In this document: positions 28,048 through 37,718 of the stretch, one piece after another
How positions within the stretch are numbered: position 1 is the stretch's first letter
How the letters are laid out: every line of letters starts with the position of its first letter
Program-made: the position numbers and the translations under genes
Source: Saccharopolyspora thermophila
GTDB taxonomy: Bacteria; Actinomycetota; Actinomycetes; Mycobacteriales; Pseudonocardiaceae
Assembly (NCBI RefSeq): GCF_014646075.1
Contig: NZ_BMMT01000017.1
Location: forward strand, 62,001 to 126,000
DNA: 64,000 nucleotides
Direction: 5' to 3'
The notes under the pieces: model-generated
What the model was told of the DNA's origin: nothing
Databases searched by the model: none
The model's input: only the letters and a program-made list of their open reading frames with translations

Positions 28048-28533
28048 GTGATCGAGCAGGACGAGGCGCGGGGCGCGACCGGTGGTGAGGGCGTCGACCG
28101 GCGGGCCGCGGCGGAAACCGTGGAGCGCGAGCTGGTGTTGCTGTTCCGGCGGGCCCGGAACCTGTCGACGACGGTCGCGGCGCACGTGCACCCGGATCTG
28201 GACCCGGCGTCGTACAGCCTGCTGCTGATGGTCGATGACGCGGGGTCGCTGCGCGGCATGGACGTGGCGGACCGCACCGGCCTGGACAAGTCGACGGTGA
28301 GCCGCCAGATCGCCACCCTGGTGGACCTGGACCTGCTGGAGCGGGTGCCGGACCCGGATGACGGCCGGGCCCGCCGCATCCAGCTGTCCGAGCTGGGCCG
28401 GACGCGGCTGGCGCAGGTCCGCGCGGAGCGCCGCAAGCACCTGCACGGGCAGTTCGCGAGCTGGTCGACGCGGGATCTGAGGGATCTCGCCCGCCTGCTG
28501 GGCAAACTCAACGCCATGATGTGGCCACGCTGA
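28048..28533 (+). CDS. MarR family transcriptional regulator
   Basis: 161 residues from GTG with GGGAGAG upstream. Winged helix at about 55-125: YSLLLMVDDAGSLRGMDVADRT, LDKSTVSRQIATLVDLDLLERVPDPDDGRA. Dimerisation helices at both ends. It precedes, on the same strand, a second MarR gene and a DHA2 pump; its target is not evident. Confidence 0.88.
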   Translation: MIEQDEARGATGGEGVDRRAAAETVERELVLLFRRARNLSTTVAAHVHPDLDPASYSLLLMVDDAGSLRGMDVADRTGLDKSTVSRQIATLVDLDLLERVPDPDDGRARRIQLSELGRTRLAQVRAERRKHLHGQFASWSTRDLRDLARLLGKLNAMMWPR

Positions 28534-28650
28534 AGGGGCACTCCGCACCCGCTTGGTGAGGGGAGCCCCTCGCGCCTGTGAACAGGGCGTCTGTTCGGAG
28601 GCGTCCTTCAGTAGCTTTCGCGTGCCGGTTCCGGACGTCACACCGCGACA

Positions 28651-28696
28651 AGTTGCGTCGTGCAACTAACCGGGCTTATAGTTGCGTGCAGCAACT
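28651..28696 (+). promoter_or_regulatory. Twin AGTTGC-N5-GCAACT operators (MarR type)
   Basis: Two copies of the same 17-bp palindrome, AGTTGC-N5-GCAACT, at 28651-28667 and 28680-28696, 29 bases centre to centre. A -10-like TTATAG lies at 28677-28682, touching the second copy. Both sit in the 64 bases before the second MarR gene, so they are very likely its autoregulatory operator controlling marR and the pump. Confidence 0.88.
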
Positions 28697-28713
28697 AAGG
28701 ATTGGTTTCGGAC

Positions 28714-29205
28714 ATGGGACCGACACTGAAGACCTGCGGCGAACTGCTCCGGCCGCTCCGCGCTCTGATGGCGCTCAAGCAGGTCGCGCTGCAACGGGGA
28801 CACTTCGCGGACCAGGTGCCCTACGCCGCCGCCGGGCTGCTCACCGAACTGGTGCACCGCGGCGAATGCCGGGCGTCCGACCTCGCCCACCACCGCATCG
28901 TCGACGCGTCGGTGGTGAGCCGTCAGCTCGGGCAGCTCGAGCAGGCCGGGCTGATCACCCGCCGCCCCGACCCCGCGGACCGGCGGGTGTCACTGCTGCG
29001 CGCCACGCCCGACGGCGAACGCGCGGTCGCCGAGCTCGAACGCCGCAAGGCGGAGTGGATCGCCAGCGCACTGGCCAGCTGGGACGACGCGAAGGTACGC
29101 GAACTGACCCGGTTGCTGGGGGACGCGATGGACGACATCCGCCGCCACACGATCAACGAGGGGATCTGCCCGGCAGGCCCCGGGACCAGGGAAGGAACTC
29201 GATGA
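28714..29205 (+). CDS. MarR family regulator of the adjacent DHA2 pump
   Basis: 163 residues from ATG; TTG at 28702 is less likely as it has no ribosome site. Winged helix with AAGLLTELVHRGECRASDLA, DASVVSRQLGQLEQAGLITRRPDPADRRV. Its stop overlaps the ATG of the efflux gene (ATGA), so repressor and pump are co-translated. Two identical palindromes lie directly upstream. Typical drug-responsive MarR-efflux unit. Confidence 0.93.
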   Translation: MGPTLKTCGELLRPLRALMALKQVALQRGHFADQVPYAAAGLLTELVHRGECRASDLAHHRIVDASVVSRQLGQLEQAGLITRRPDPADRRVSLLRATPDGERAVAELERRKAEWIASALASWDDAKVRELTRLLGDAMDDIRRHTINEGICPAGPGTREGTR

Positions 29206-31784
29206 CCAGTTCGACGGAGGTGGTGCCCGAGGCACCGGCCAGCCGAGGAGCGCAGGACGAGGCGTCGCCGCCGATGACGCACCGCCAGGTCATGGAGGCG
29301 ATGTCGGGGCTGATGTTGGCGCTGCTGGTCGCCATCCTCAGCTCGACGATCGTCTCCAACGCGCTGCCCCGCATCATCGCAGACCTGCACGGCACCCAGA
29401 GCCAGTACACCTGGGTGGTCACGGCGATGCTGCTGACCTCCACCGCGTCCACCCCGATCTGGGGAAAGCTTTCCGACCTGTTCAGCAAGAAGCTGCTGTA
29501 CCAGCTGGCCATCACGATTTTCACGGTCAGCTCGGTGCTCGGCGGCTTCGCGCAGTCCATGGAGACCCTGATCGGCTTCCGCGCCCTGCAGGGCATCGGC
29601 ATGGGCGGTCTGCAGGCCCTGATCCAGGTCGTGATCGCCGCGATGGTCGCGCCGCGTGAGCGCGGCCGCTACAGCGGCTACATCGGCGCCACCTTCGCGG
29701 TCGCCACGGTCAGCGGCCCGCTGGTCGGCGGCCTGATCGTGGACACCTCCTGGCTCGGCTGGCGCTGGTGCTTCTGGGTGACCGTGCCGATCGCCGTGAT
29801 CGCCTTCGTCGTGCTGGGCCGCACGCTGAAGCTGCCGGTGATCAAGCGGCCGGTCAAGATCGACTGGTTCGGCGCGCTGTTCCTGGTCGGCGGCGTGAGC
29901 CTGCTGCTGGTGTGGGTGTCGCTGGCCGGCAAGCAGTTCGACTGGTGGTCGGTGGAGACCGCGGCCTTCGTCGGCGGCGGCCTGCTCGCGCTGGTCGTCG
30001 CGGTGATCATCGAGGCCAACGTCGCCGAGCCGATCGTGCCGCTGGGCATGTTCCGCAACGCCACCGTCACGCTGGCCACCATCGGCACCGTCGCGGTCGG
30101 CACCGCGATGTTCGGCGGCGCGGTGTTCCTCGGCCAGTACTTCCAGATCTCGCGCAGCTTCACGCCCACCGAGGCGGGGCTGATGACGCTGCCGATGGTC
30201 ATCGGCATGTTCCTGTCCTCGACGGTGTCCGGCCAGGTCATCTCCCGCGTCACCGGCAGGACCAAGCCGTTCCTGGTGGGCGGCGCGATCGTGATGATCG
30301 CGGCGATGGGGCTGCTGGGCACCATGGACCACGAGACGGACCTGTGGCTGGTCGGCGGCTACCTGTTCCTGATGGGCGCCGGCGTCGGCATGCTGATGCA
30401 GAACCTGGTGCTGGCCGTGCAGAACGCCACCAGCGCCCGGGACATGGGCTCGGTGACCTCGGTGGTGACGTTCTTCCGGACCCTGGGCGGTTCGGCGGGC
30501 GTCTCGGTGCTGGGTGCGGTGCTGGCGGCCCGCGTCGAGGACTACATCATGTCGGGGCTGGCGAAGCTCCCCGGTGCGGCGCAGGCCATGCAGGGCACGG
30601 GCGGCGGCTCGCTGGACGTCGCCCACCTGCCGGCCCCGGTGCAGGCCATCGTGCGGGCGGCCTACGGTGACGCGATCGGCGACATCTTCTTCATCTCCGC
30701 CTGCATCTCGGTGGTGACCCTGCTGGCGGTGCTGTTCCTGCGCGAGACGCCGCTGCGCAGCACGATCGACAGTCATGAGGAAAGGGAGGCGGCTGCCGTG
30801 GCCGCGCATGACGACGCTGTGGACAACCCCGCCCGTCCTGTGGACAACTCGGCGGGTACTCGCCCCGCGGTGAACGGTTCCGCCCAGGTTGGAGGCGTCG
30901 AGCGGGGACCCGCGCGACTGGCCGCCGAACCTGTGGACAACTCTGTGGATGAACACTTCCGGGCCTGGTCGGAGCCGGTCGGGCCGCGCCGCTACGCGAC
31001 CCGGCACCACGCTGCCGCGGACAGCGACGGGCTGTTCGTGCACGGCACCGTGCACGACTCGGTCGGCACCCCGGTCTCCGGGGTGGTGCTCACGCTCACC
31101 GACGCCAACGGCCGCCAGGTCGAGCGCGCTCGCACCGACCAGGACGGCCAGTTCCGGCTCGGCGTCGACCACGGCGGCACCTACGTGCTGATCGCCTCCG
31201 GCGGCAGCTACCAGCCGACCGCCTCGATGGTCGTGGTCGCGGACCGGCCGGTGCGCCACGACGTGCAGCTGCTCGGCGCGGGACGCCTCACCGGCCTGGT
31301 GCACGTCGGCGGCTCAGGTGTCGCCGGGGCGATGGTGGTGCTCACCGACGTGCGCGGCGAGGTGGTCGCCACCTCGCCGACCGGGGCGGACGGCCGTTAC
31401 GAGTTCGCCGACCTGGTCGGCGGCTCCTACGCGCTGACCGTCACCGCGCCCGGCTACCGGCCGGTGGCCAACCCGATCACCGTCACCGACGGCGAGCAGG
31501 CCGTGCTGGACGTCGCGCTGCAGTCCGGTGCGCAGCTCAGCGGTGTCGTGCGGTCGGCGAACCTGGGCGTCGCGGTGCCGGACGCGCGGGTCACGCTGCT
31601 GGACTCCAGCGGTGCGGTCGTCGGCGCGACCATCACCGACATCGACGGCACCTACACGTTCACCGACCTGCCCGACGGGGAGTACACGGTGATCGCCACC
31701 GGGTACCCGCCGGTCGCCAGTTCGCTGCGGCTCTCCGGGGAGCACAGCACCCACGACGTCGACCTCGGCTACCCGAACGACTGA
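29202..31784 (+). CDS. DHA2-type MFS exporter fused to three carboxypeptidase-regulatory-like domains
   Basis: 860 residues. Residues 25-525 form a 14-helix DHA2 drug/proton antiporter (SSTIVSNALPRIIADL at helix 1, WGKLSDLFSKK in loop 2-3, GFRALQGIGMGGL in helix 4, ATFAVATVSGPLVGG in helix 5). A disordered linker (about 528-605) contains three VDN repeats. Three beta-sandwich repeats follow, near 610-690, 692-770 and 775-860, each with the G-V-----P---A-V-L-D--G pattern and a closing D-G-Y-(F)-DL--G-Y-(L/V) block, typical of carboxypeptidase-regulatory/CnaB folds. These are normally extracellular, while a 14-helix pump would place the C-terminus inside the cell. Confidence 0.92.
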   Translation: MTSSTEVVPEAPASRGAQDEASPPMTHRQVMEAMSGLMLALLVAILSSTIVSNALPRIIADLHGTQSQYTWVVTAMLLTSTASTPIWGKLSDLFSKKLLYQLAITIFTVSSVLGGFAQSMETLIGFRALQGIGMGGLQALIQVVIAAMVAPRERGRYSGYIGATFAVATVSGPLVGGLIVDTSWLGWRWCFWVTVPIAVIAFVVLGRTLKLPVIKRPVKIDWFGALFLVGGVSLLLVWVSLAGKQFDWWSVETAAFVGGGLLALVVAVIIEANVAEPIVPLGMFRNATVTLATIGTVAVGTAMFGGAVFLGQYFQISRSFTPTEAGLMTLPMVIGMFLSSTVSGQVISRVTGRTKPFLVGGAIVMIAAMGLLGTMDHETDLWLVGGYLFLMGAGVGMLMQNLVLAVQNATSARDMGSVTSVVTFFRTLGGSAGVSVLGAVLAARVEDYIMSGLAKLPGAAQAMQGTGGGSLDVAHLPAPVQAIVRAAYGDAIGDIFFISACISVVTLLAVLFLRETPLRSTIDSHEEREAAAVAAHDDAVDNPARPVDNSAGTRPAVNGSAQVGGVERGPARLAAEPVDNSVDEHFRAWSEPVGPRRYATRHHAAADSDGLFVHGTVHDSVGTPVSGVVLTLTDANGRQVERARTDQDGQFRLGVDHGGTYVLIASGGSYQPTASMVVVADRPVRHDVQLLGAGRLTGLVHVGGSGVAGAMVVLTDVRGEVVATSPTGADGRYEFADLVGGSYALTVTAPGYRPVANPITVTDGEQAVLDVALQSGAQLSGVVRSANLGVAVPDARVTLLDSSGAVVGATITDIDGTYTFTDLPDGEYTVIATGYPPVASSLRLSGEHSTHDVDLGYPND

Positions 31785-31894
31785 CCAGAGTCCGGACCTG
31801 CCCTGGCGAGCTCTACGGGAACCGCCGCCCCGGGGCCGGTCCGCGGCATCCGGGTGGGCCCTGGCGCCCACGAACCACGGAGGAGATGTTCCAC

Positions 31895-32746
31895 ATGGAT
31901 CTCGGCCAACGACAGGCCGAAACGCCCACCGCCGCGGCCGGCGGCGGGGCGGTGACCGCGACGGTGCGCGGCGGCGACGGCTGGCCGGTGCCGGAGGCGG
32001 TGCTCACCGTCATCGACGGCACCGGCACCCAGGTGGCGCGGGTGCAGGGCGACGCGCAGGGATCGGTGGTGGCCACCGGCCTGAAGGCGGGCACGTACAC
32101 GGCGATCGTCACGGCCGTGGGCCACGAGCCGGTCGCCCGCACCACGCTGGTACACGAGGGGACCGCCGCGACCCTCGGAGAGGTGGAGCTGCGCCGCGCC
32201 GGCGGGTCGGAGCTGCCCGCGCCGGGCCTGTGGCGCATCGACCCGGTGCACTCGTCGATCCTGGTCACCGCCAAGCACCTGGGGATCAGCAGCATCCACG
32301 GCCGGTTCAACGAGTTCAGCGGTGAGGTCCACATCGCCAACCCGGTCGAGCGGTCCGAGGTGGTGGCGCGGATCGTGGCGGCCAGCGTCGACACCGCGAA
32401 CGCGATGCGCGACGACCACCTGCGCGGCGCGGACTTCCTGGACGTGGAGCAATTCCCGGAGATCACCTTCCACTCCACCGGGCTGCGGCCGCGCGGCGGG
32501 GATCGCTGGGACCTCGACGGGGAGCTGACGCTGTGCGGGGTGACCCGGCCGGTGCGGCTGGACACCCGGTTCGCCGGGGTGGGCCCGGACCCGTGGGGTG
32601 GCACCCGCGCCTCGGCGACGGCGACCACCCAGCTGCGCCGCGAGGACTTCGCGATCACGTTCAACCAGGCTCTGCAGACGGGCATCGCCGCGATCGGCAC
32701 CACCCTGAAGGTCGAGATCGACATCCAGGCGGTCCGCGAAAGCTAG
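31895..32746 (+). CDS. YceI family protein with an N-terminal carboxypeptidase-regulatory-like domain
   Basis: 283 residues; ATG at 31895 fits GGAGGAG nine bases upstream. Residues 15-95 form a domain like those on the preceding pump (VTATVRGGDGWPVPEAVL, GLKAGTYTAIVTAVGH). Residues 105-283 are YceI: WRIDPVHSSILVTAKHLGIS, HGRFNEFSGEVHI, DHLRGADFLDVEQFPEITF, GELTLCGVTRPV. YceI lipocalin-like barrels bind polyisoprenoid chains. No signal peptide is visible, so it appears cytoplasmic. It follows the pump by 110 bases on the same strand. Confidence 0.9.
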   Translation: MDLGQRQAETPTAAAGGGAVTATVRGGDGWPVPEAVLTVIDGTGTQVARVQGDAQGSVVATGLKAGTYTAIVTAVGHEPVARTTLVHEGTAATLGEVELRRAGGSELPAPGLWRIDPVHSSILVTAKHLGISSIHGRFNEFSGEVHIANPVERSEVVARIVAASVDTANAMRDDHLRGADFLDVEQFPEITFHSTGLRPRGGDRWDLDGELTLCGVTRPVRLDTRFAGVGPDPWGGTRASATATTQLRREDFAITFNQALQTGIAAIGTTLKVEIDIQAVRES

Positions 32747-32795
32747 ACGGTTTCCCGGAGATCACCTGGTCGGGTCACATCACTGTCTCCTTCGC

Positions 32796-32816
32796 CTTGA
32801 GCGGAACTCGCTCAAC
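32796..32816 (+). promoter_or_regulatory. HAIR operator (HspR site) upstream of clpB
   Basis: CTTGAGC-N7-GCTCAAC, a HAIR inverted repeat with 5-6 bp symmetric arms, 78 bases upstream of the clpB ATG. It overlaps the GGAAC element of a SigR-type promoter. Confidence 0.88.
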
Positions 32817-32828
32817 TTTCCTGTCGTT
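32803..32828 (+). promoter_or_regulatory. SigR/SigH-type promoter of clpB
   Basis: GGAAC (32803-32807), 18 bases, GTT (32826-32828). Same sequence and spacing as the element before dnaK. Overlap with the HAIR site suggests HspR excludes the sigma factor. In Mtb clpB is reported to be under both SigH and HspR. Confidence 0.78.
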
Positions 32829-32893
32829 CCTTGTGTGTAACAATGGGTACGAGGCTGATGCCGGGGACGAGTCATCCGGCGACGAGGTGAGGA

Positions 32894-35482
32894 ATGGACG
32901 CGTTCAACCCGACGACCAAGACCCAGCAGGCGATCTCCTCCGCGGTGCAGGCCGCCACGGTGGCCGGCAACCCGGACGTCGAACCCGCGCACCTGCTCGG
33001 CGCGCTGCTCGCCCAGGGCGACGGGCTGACCGCGCCGCTGCTGTCCGCGGTCGGGGCCGACCCGACCGCGGTGCGCCGCGAGCTGGAGCAGATCATCAAC
33101 GGGCTGCCCGCCGCCAGCGGCAGCAGCGTGTCCGCGCCGCAGCTGTCCCGTGAGGCGGTCCGGGCGCTGTCCCACAGCCAGCGGCTGGCCACCGAGATGG
33201 GCGACGAGTACGTCTCCACCGAACATCTGCTGGTGGGGCTCGCCGCCGAGGGCGGACGGGTCGCCGACCTGCTGCGCAGGCACGGCGCGACGCCCGACAC
33301 GCTGACCGAGGCGTTCGCCAGGGTCCGCGGGTCGGCGCGAGTGACCAGCCCCGACCCCGAGGGCACCTACAAGGCGCTGGAGAAGTACGGCCAGGACCTG
33401 ACCGAGCGCGCCCGCAAGGGCGAACTCGACCCGGTGATCGGCCGGGACGCCGAGATCCGCCGCGTCGTGCAGGTGCTGTCCCGCCGCACCAAGAACAACC
33501 CGGTGCTCATCGGCGAGCCGGGTGTCGGCAAGACCGCGATCGTGGAGGGCCTCGCCCAGCGCATCGTGGCCGGGGACGTACCGGAGTCGCTGCGCGGCAA
33601 GCGCGTGGTGGCCCTTGATCTGGGCTCGATGGTGGCGGGGGCGAAGTACCGCGGCGAGTTCGAGGAGCGGCTGAAGGCGGTGCTCAAGGAGATCACCGAC
33701 GCCGCCGGGCAGATCATCACCTTCATCGACGAGCTGCACACCATCGTCGGCGCCGGGGCGACCGGCGAGGGCGCGATGGACGCCGGCAACATGATCAAGC
33801 CGATGCTGGCCCGCGGCGAGCTGCGCATGGTCGGCGCCACCACCCTCGACGAGTACCGCGAGCACATCGAGACCGACGCCGCCCTGGAACGCCGGTTCCA
33901 GCAGGTGCTGGTCGGTGAGCCGAGCCCGGAGGACACGGTGGCGATCCTGCGCGGGCTCAAGGAGCGCTACGAGGTGCACCACGGCGTGCGCATCACCGAC
34001 GGTGCGCTGGTCGCCGCCGCCACCCTGTCCGACCGCTACATCACCGCGCGGTTCCTGCCCGACAAGGCCATCGACCTGGTCGACGAGGCCGCGTCGCGGC
34101 TGCGCATGGAGATCGACTCGCGGCCGGTGGAGATCGACGAGGTCGAGCGCGCCGTGCGGCGGCTGGAGATCGAGGAGATGGCGCTGTCCAAGGAGGACGA
34201 TCCGGCCTCCCTGGAGCGGCTGGCGGCGCTGCGTGCCGAACTCGCCGACCGCCGCGAGAAGCTGTCCGAGCTGACCGCGCGCTGGCAGCAGGAGAAGGAG
34301 TCCATCGACCGCGTTCGCGACCTCAAGACGCAGCTGGAGCAGCTGCGCGGCGAGTCCGAGCGCGCCGAGCGCGACGGCGACCTGGGCAAGGCCGCGGAGC
34401 TGCGCTACGGCCGGATCCCGCGGTTGGAAAAGGAGCTGGAGGCGGCCACCGCGGCGCAGGCCGAGCACAAGGCCATGCTGCAGGAGGAGGTGACCGCGGA
34501 CGACGTGGCGGACGTGGTCAGCTCCTGGACCGGTATCCCGGCCGGCCGTCTGCTGGAGGGCGAGACGGCGAAGCTGCTGCGCATGGAGGACGCGCTGGGT
34601 GCCCGCGTCGTCGGCCAGACCGAGGCGGTGCAGGCGGTGTCCGACGCGGTGCGCCGGAGCCGCGCCGGGGTCGCCGACCCGGACCGGCCGACCGGCTCGT
34701 TCCTGTTCCTCGGCCCGACCGGTGTCGGCAAGACCGAGCTGGCCAAGGCGCTGGCCGAGTTCCTGTTCGACGACGAGCGGGCGATGATCCGTATCGACAT
34801 GAGCGAGTACGCCGAGAAGCACTCGGTGGCCCGGCTGGTCGGCGCGCCGCCCGGCTACGTCGGTTACGACCAGGGCGGGCAGCTGACCGAGTCGGTGCGT
34901 CGCCGCCCGTACTCGGTGGTGCTGTTCGACGAGGTGGAGAAGGCCCACTCGGACGTCTTCGACGTGCTGCTGCAGGTGCTCGACGACGGGCGGCTCACCG
35001 ACGGGCAGGGCCGCACGGTGGACTTCCGCAACACCATCCTGGTGCTGACCTCGAATTTGGGGTCGCAGGCGATCGCCGACCCGAACCTCACCGAACAGCA
35101 GCGTGACGACGCGGTCATGTCGGTGGTGCGGCAGCACTTCAAGCCGGAGTTCCTCAACCGGCTGGACGACGTGGTGGTGTTCCACTCGCTGTCCACCGAG
35201 GAGCTGACGTCCATCGTGGACATCCAGGTGGACCGGCTGGCGCAGCGGTTGGCGCAGCGGCGCCTCACCCTGGACGTGCAGCCCGCGGCCCGGGACTGGT
35301 TGGCGCTCAACGGTTTCGACCCCGTCTACGGCGCCCGCCCGCTGCGCCGCCTGGTGCAGTCGGCGATCGGCGACCAGCTGGCGCGCAAGCTGCTGGCGGG
35401 CGAGATCCGCGAGGGCGACAAGATCCGGGTGGACGTCACGGACGACAACAACACCCTCACCGTCGAACCAGCAACCAACTAA
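32894..35482 (+). CDS. clpB: Disaggregase ATPase ClpB (Hsp100)
   Basis: 862 residues, ATG after GAGGTGAGGA. N-terminal repeats at 1-145, first AAA+ domain with Walker A GEPGVGKT (207-214), the middle coiled coil at about 405-525 ([20 protein letters not shown]), second AAA+ domain with GPTGVGKT (607-614) and the C-terminal small domain. It rescues aggregated proteins together with the DnaK system encoded 10 kb upstream. No ClpP-binding loop is expected in ClpB. Regulated by HspR and a SigR-like factor judging from its promoter. Confidence 0.98.
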   Translation: MDAFNPTTKTQQAISSAVQAATVAGNPDVEPAHLLGALLAQGDGLTAPLLSAVGADPTAVRRELEQIINGLPAASGSSVSAPQLSREAVRALSHSQRLATEMGDEYVSTEHLLVGLAAEGGRVADLLRRHGATPDTLTEAFARVRGSARVTSPDPEGTYKALEKYGQDLTERARKGELDPVIGRDAEIRRVVQVLSRRTKNNPVLIGEPGVGKTAIVEGLAQRIVAGDVPESLRGKRVVALDLGSMVAGAKYRGEFEERLKAVLKEITDAAGQIITFIDELHTIVGAGATGEGAMDAGNMIKPMLARGELRMVGATTLDEYREHIETDAALERRFQQVLVGEPSPEDTVAILRGLKERYEVHHGVRITDGALVAAATLSDRYITARFLPDKAIDLVDEAASRLRMEIDSRPVEIDEVERAVRRLEIEEMALSKEDDPASLERLAALRAELADRREKLSELTARWQQEKESIDRVRDLKTQLEQLRGESERAERDGDLGKAAELRYGRIPRLEKELEAATAAQAEHKAMLQEEVTADDVADVVSSWTGIPAGRLLEGETAKLLRMEDALGARVVGQTEAVQAVSDAVRRSRAGVADPDRPTGSFLFLGPTGVGKTELAKALAEFLFDDERAMIRIDMSEYAEKHSVARLVGAPPGYVGYDQGGQLTESVRRRPYSVVLFDEVEKAHSDVFDVLLQVLDDGRLTDGQGRTVDFRNTILVLTSNLGSQAIADPNLTEQQRDDAVMSVVRQHFKPEFLNRLDDVVVFHSLSTEELTSIVDIQVDRLAQRLAQRRLTLDVQPAARDWLALNGFDPVYGARPLRRLVQSAIGDQLARKLLAGEIREGDKIRVDVTDDNNTLTVEPATN

Positions 35483-35543
35483 CCCGCCAAACAAACCCCG
35501 GCCACACACCGGCGCGGTGGGCTCGGGCGGCGGAGTGGGCTGG

Positions 35544-36173
35544 TCAGATCCGGGCGAAGTTGTCGCAGAGGGCCTGCCACTCGGCGCGGTCCAGTCCGGG
35601 ACCCGGCAGCGGCGGGCCGTCCGCCCGCAACCCCTGCAGGACCAGCGCGAGATAGCGGGCGCGGAGTTCGGCGCGGCGCGCCTCGCTGGTGGGCAGCCTC
35701 GGGTTGAGGTGCTTGAACAGCATCAACACATCCATCCAGGAGACGTCCCGGCGCAGCTGCCCGGCCTGCTGCGCCGCCTCGACGATCTCCTCGAGGAGTT
35801 CGGCGACGCGCTGCTGAAGATCCCGGAACTCCACGGAGTAGGTGTGCTGCGCGTCCATCGGCGGCAGCACGGTGCCGATCCCGGAGCCCGCCCGCAGGCA
35901 CCGGGACATGAATCGGACGAGGGCCCGCCACGGGTCCGGCTCCTCCGCCCGCGCGGCCTCGGCCTCCTCGACGAGCAGCCGGAATGACGCGATGCGGACC
36001 TGCTCAACCAGGTCCTGCTTGCTCGGGTACCGGCGGTAGACGCTGGCCACGCCGACCCCGGCGCGCTTGGCGACCTCGGACATCGGCGCCGCGAACCCCT
36101 GCTCGGCGAACACCTCGCGAGCTGCGGCGATGACCTGGTCGTCGTAGCGCGCCGATCTGTTCGGTGCGGGCAT
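35544..36173 (-). CDS. TetR family regulator, divergent from an MFS pump
   Basis: 209 residues. HTH at about 12-55: VIAAAREVFAEQGFAAPMSEVAKRAGVGVASVYRRYPSK (quoted here in two parts: helix 1-2, then turn-helix ASVYRRYPSK). The C-terminal domain is generic. The gene converges with clpB and diverges from an MFS transporter, with two GGAA/TTCC palindromes between them, so it is probably that pump's repressor. Confidence 0.9.
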   Translation of the reverse strand: MPAPNRSARYDDQVIAAAREVFAEQGFAAPMSEVAKRAGVGVASVYRRYPSKQDLVEQVRIASFRLLVEEAEAARAEEPDPWRALVRFMSRCLRAGSGIGTVLPPMDAQHTYSVEFRDLQQRVAELLEEIVEAAQQAGQLRRDVSWMDVLMLFKHLNPRLPTSEARRAELRARYLALVLQGLRADGPPLPGPGLDRAEWQALCDNFARI

Positions 36174-36193
36174 AACCACAGGGTACGCGGTCC

Positions 36194-36212
36194 GCGGAAT
36201 GTTTGGTTCCGC
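36194..36212. promoter_or_regulatory. Operator palindrome 1 of the TetR/MFS pair
   Basis: GCGGAA-N7-TTCCGC, 6-bp perfect arms, 21 bases upstream of the TetR ATG. Shares the GGAA...TTCC core with the second palindrome. Confidence 0.65.
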
Positions 36213-36225
36213 AGCGGGGTTGGGT

Positions 36226-36245
36226 GGAACGGAATCATCCGTTCC
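36226..36245. promoter_or_regulatory. Operator palindrome 2 of the TetR/MFS pair
   Basis: GGAACGGA-ATCA-TCCGTTCC, 8-bp perfect arms, 45 bases upstream of the MFS ATG. Length and placement are typical for a TetR-dimer operator. Confidence 0.8.
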
Positions 36246-36290
36246 GCGTGGGCTGGCGGGTCCCGCGGCTGGAGGAAGCAGAGGAAGGGC

Positions 36291-37511
36291 ATGACCACCA
36301 CTGAACTCGTCGAGCCCCGCAGCCGGGTACCGCTGCGCAGCGGCGCCCTGTCCCGGTCCGCTTCGTTCTGGCTCGTCGGAGCGGTGTACGCGCTGTTCCT
36401 GATGGCCTCCACAGCACCATCCCCGATGTATGCCGTCTACCAGCAGCGGTGGCACTTCACCAACACCGTGCTGACCGAGGTGTTCGCGGTCTACGCGGTG
36501 GCGATCCTGCTGGCGTTGCTGCTGTTCGGCTCGCTGTCCGACCACATCGGCCGCCGCCCGGTGCTGCTGGCCGCGCTCGCCGGGGAGATCGTCGCGATGC
36601 TGGTGCTCGCCGCTGCGCCCGGCGTCGGCTGGCTGTACGTCGGGCGTGCGTTGCAGGGCCTGGCCACCGGCGTCGCGACCAGCGCGATCAGTGGCGCGCT
36701 GCTGGACTTCCAGCGATCGGGCACGAACCGCGGGTCGCTGCTCAACGGGGTCGCCGCCAGCATCGGCATGGCGCTCGGCTCGCTGGTGGCCGGTGCTCTC
36801 GTGCAGTTCGCGCCGGGGCCGACGCTGACCAGCTACCTGCTGCTCGTCCTCGGTTTCGTGCTCGCCGTGCCCGCGGTGGTGGCGATGCCCGAACCGGTCG
36901 CGCGCCGCAGCGCGCTGCGCGACGTGCTCCGCCCGCAGCGGCCCACCGTCCCGGCGGGCAAGGGCACCGCGTTCGCGCTGATGGCGACGACGCTGCTCGC
37001 GTCGTGGATCGTCGGGGGGATGTTCATGTCGCTGGGGCCGTCGGTGGCCAAGAACCTGGTGCGCGGCAACCCCCACCTCGTCGGCGGGCTGGCGGTGGCG
37101 GTGCTGGCCGGTTGCGGCGGGCTGGCCCAGCTGGTGCTGTCGAGGTGGTCCGCTCACCGGGCGGTCCGCACCGGTGCACCGCTGATGATCGCCGGACTGG
37201 CTGCGGTGGCGTCGTCGGCACTCGGCCACGACGCGGTGGTGTTCTTCGCCGGGTCCGCGGTGTTGGGCGTCGGCTGGGGCCTGATGTTCATGGGCGGTTT
37301 CCGGATGCTGACGGGCCTGGCGACGCCGGAGGACCGCGCGGGCACCTCGGCGATGATCTACGTGGTGGCATACCTGTCGGCGGGGGTGCCGAGCGTCGTT
37401 CTCGGCTTCGTCAGCACGGTCTTCAGCCTGACGACGGCGACCGTGGTTTTCGCGGCGACGGCGGCCCTGTTCGCGACGATCGCGGCGCTCTCCACCTTCA
37501 TCCGCCCCTGA
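36291..37511 (+). CDS. MFS transporter, 12 helices
   Basis: 406 residues, ATG after GAGGAAGGG. Twelve hydrophobic segments; loop 2-3 motif FGSLSDHIGRRPVLL and helix 4 GRALQGLATGVATSAIS. Looks like a drug or metabolite exporter of the major facilitator superfamily; substrate unknown. Divergent TetR and twin palindromes suggest inducible efflux. Confidence 0.9.
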   Translation: MTTTELVEPRSRVPLRSGALSRSASFWLVGAVYALFLMASTAPSPMYAVYQQRWHFTNTVLTEVFAVYAVAILLALLLFGSLSDHIGRRPVLLAALAGEIVAMLVLAAAPGVGWLYVGRALQGLATGVATSAISGALLDFQRSGTNRGSLLNGVAASIGMALGSLVAGALVQFAPGPTLTSYLLLVLGFVLAVPAVVAMPEPVARRSALRDVLRPQRPTVPAGKGTAFALMATTLLASWIVGGMFMSLGPSVAKNLVRGNPHLVGGLAVAVLAGCGGLAQLVLSRWSAHRAVRTGAPLMIAGLAAVASSALGHDAVVFFAGSAVLGVGWGLMFMGGFRMLTGLATPEDRAGTSAMIYVVAYLSAGVPSVVLGFVSTVFSLTTATVVFAATAALFATIAALSTFIRP

Positions 37512-37718
37512 ACTGCCCCAACACCATGGAAGGCCAGCCTCCAACGTCACGTGGTCCGGGGCGGATCGGCCGGGAGCTGGCGGTGGTCACCTGAACGGCC
37601 CTGGCAAGCCGCCGTTCGGGGACGGTTTTCCCAGGTCAGCGTCAGCCGATAGAGCGGTTCCGCGGTCGAGAACCAGGTGATCTTCGCCAACGCCGGAGAT
37701 CCGGCTACCCTGCGCTGT

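Noticed and set aside
28923..31304. 793-residue minus-strand frame opposite the DHA2 pump
   Set aside because: Antisense shadow; low-complexity His/Arg composition.
32780..35509. 909-residue minus-strand frame opposite clpB
   Set aside because: Shadow of clpB, whose AAA+ motifs are clear.
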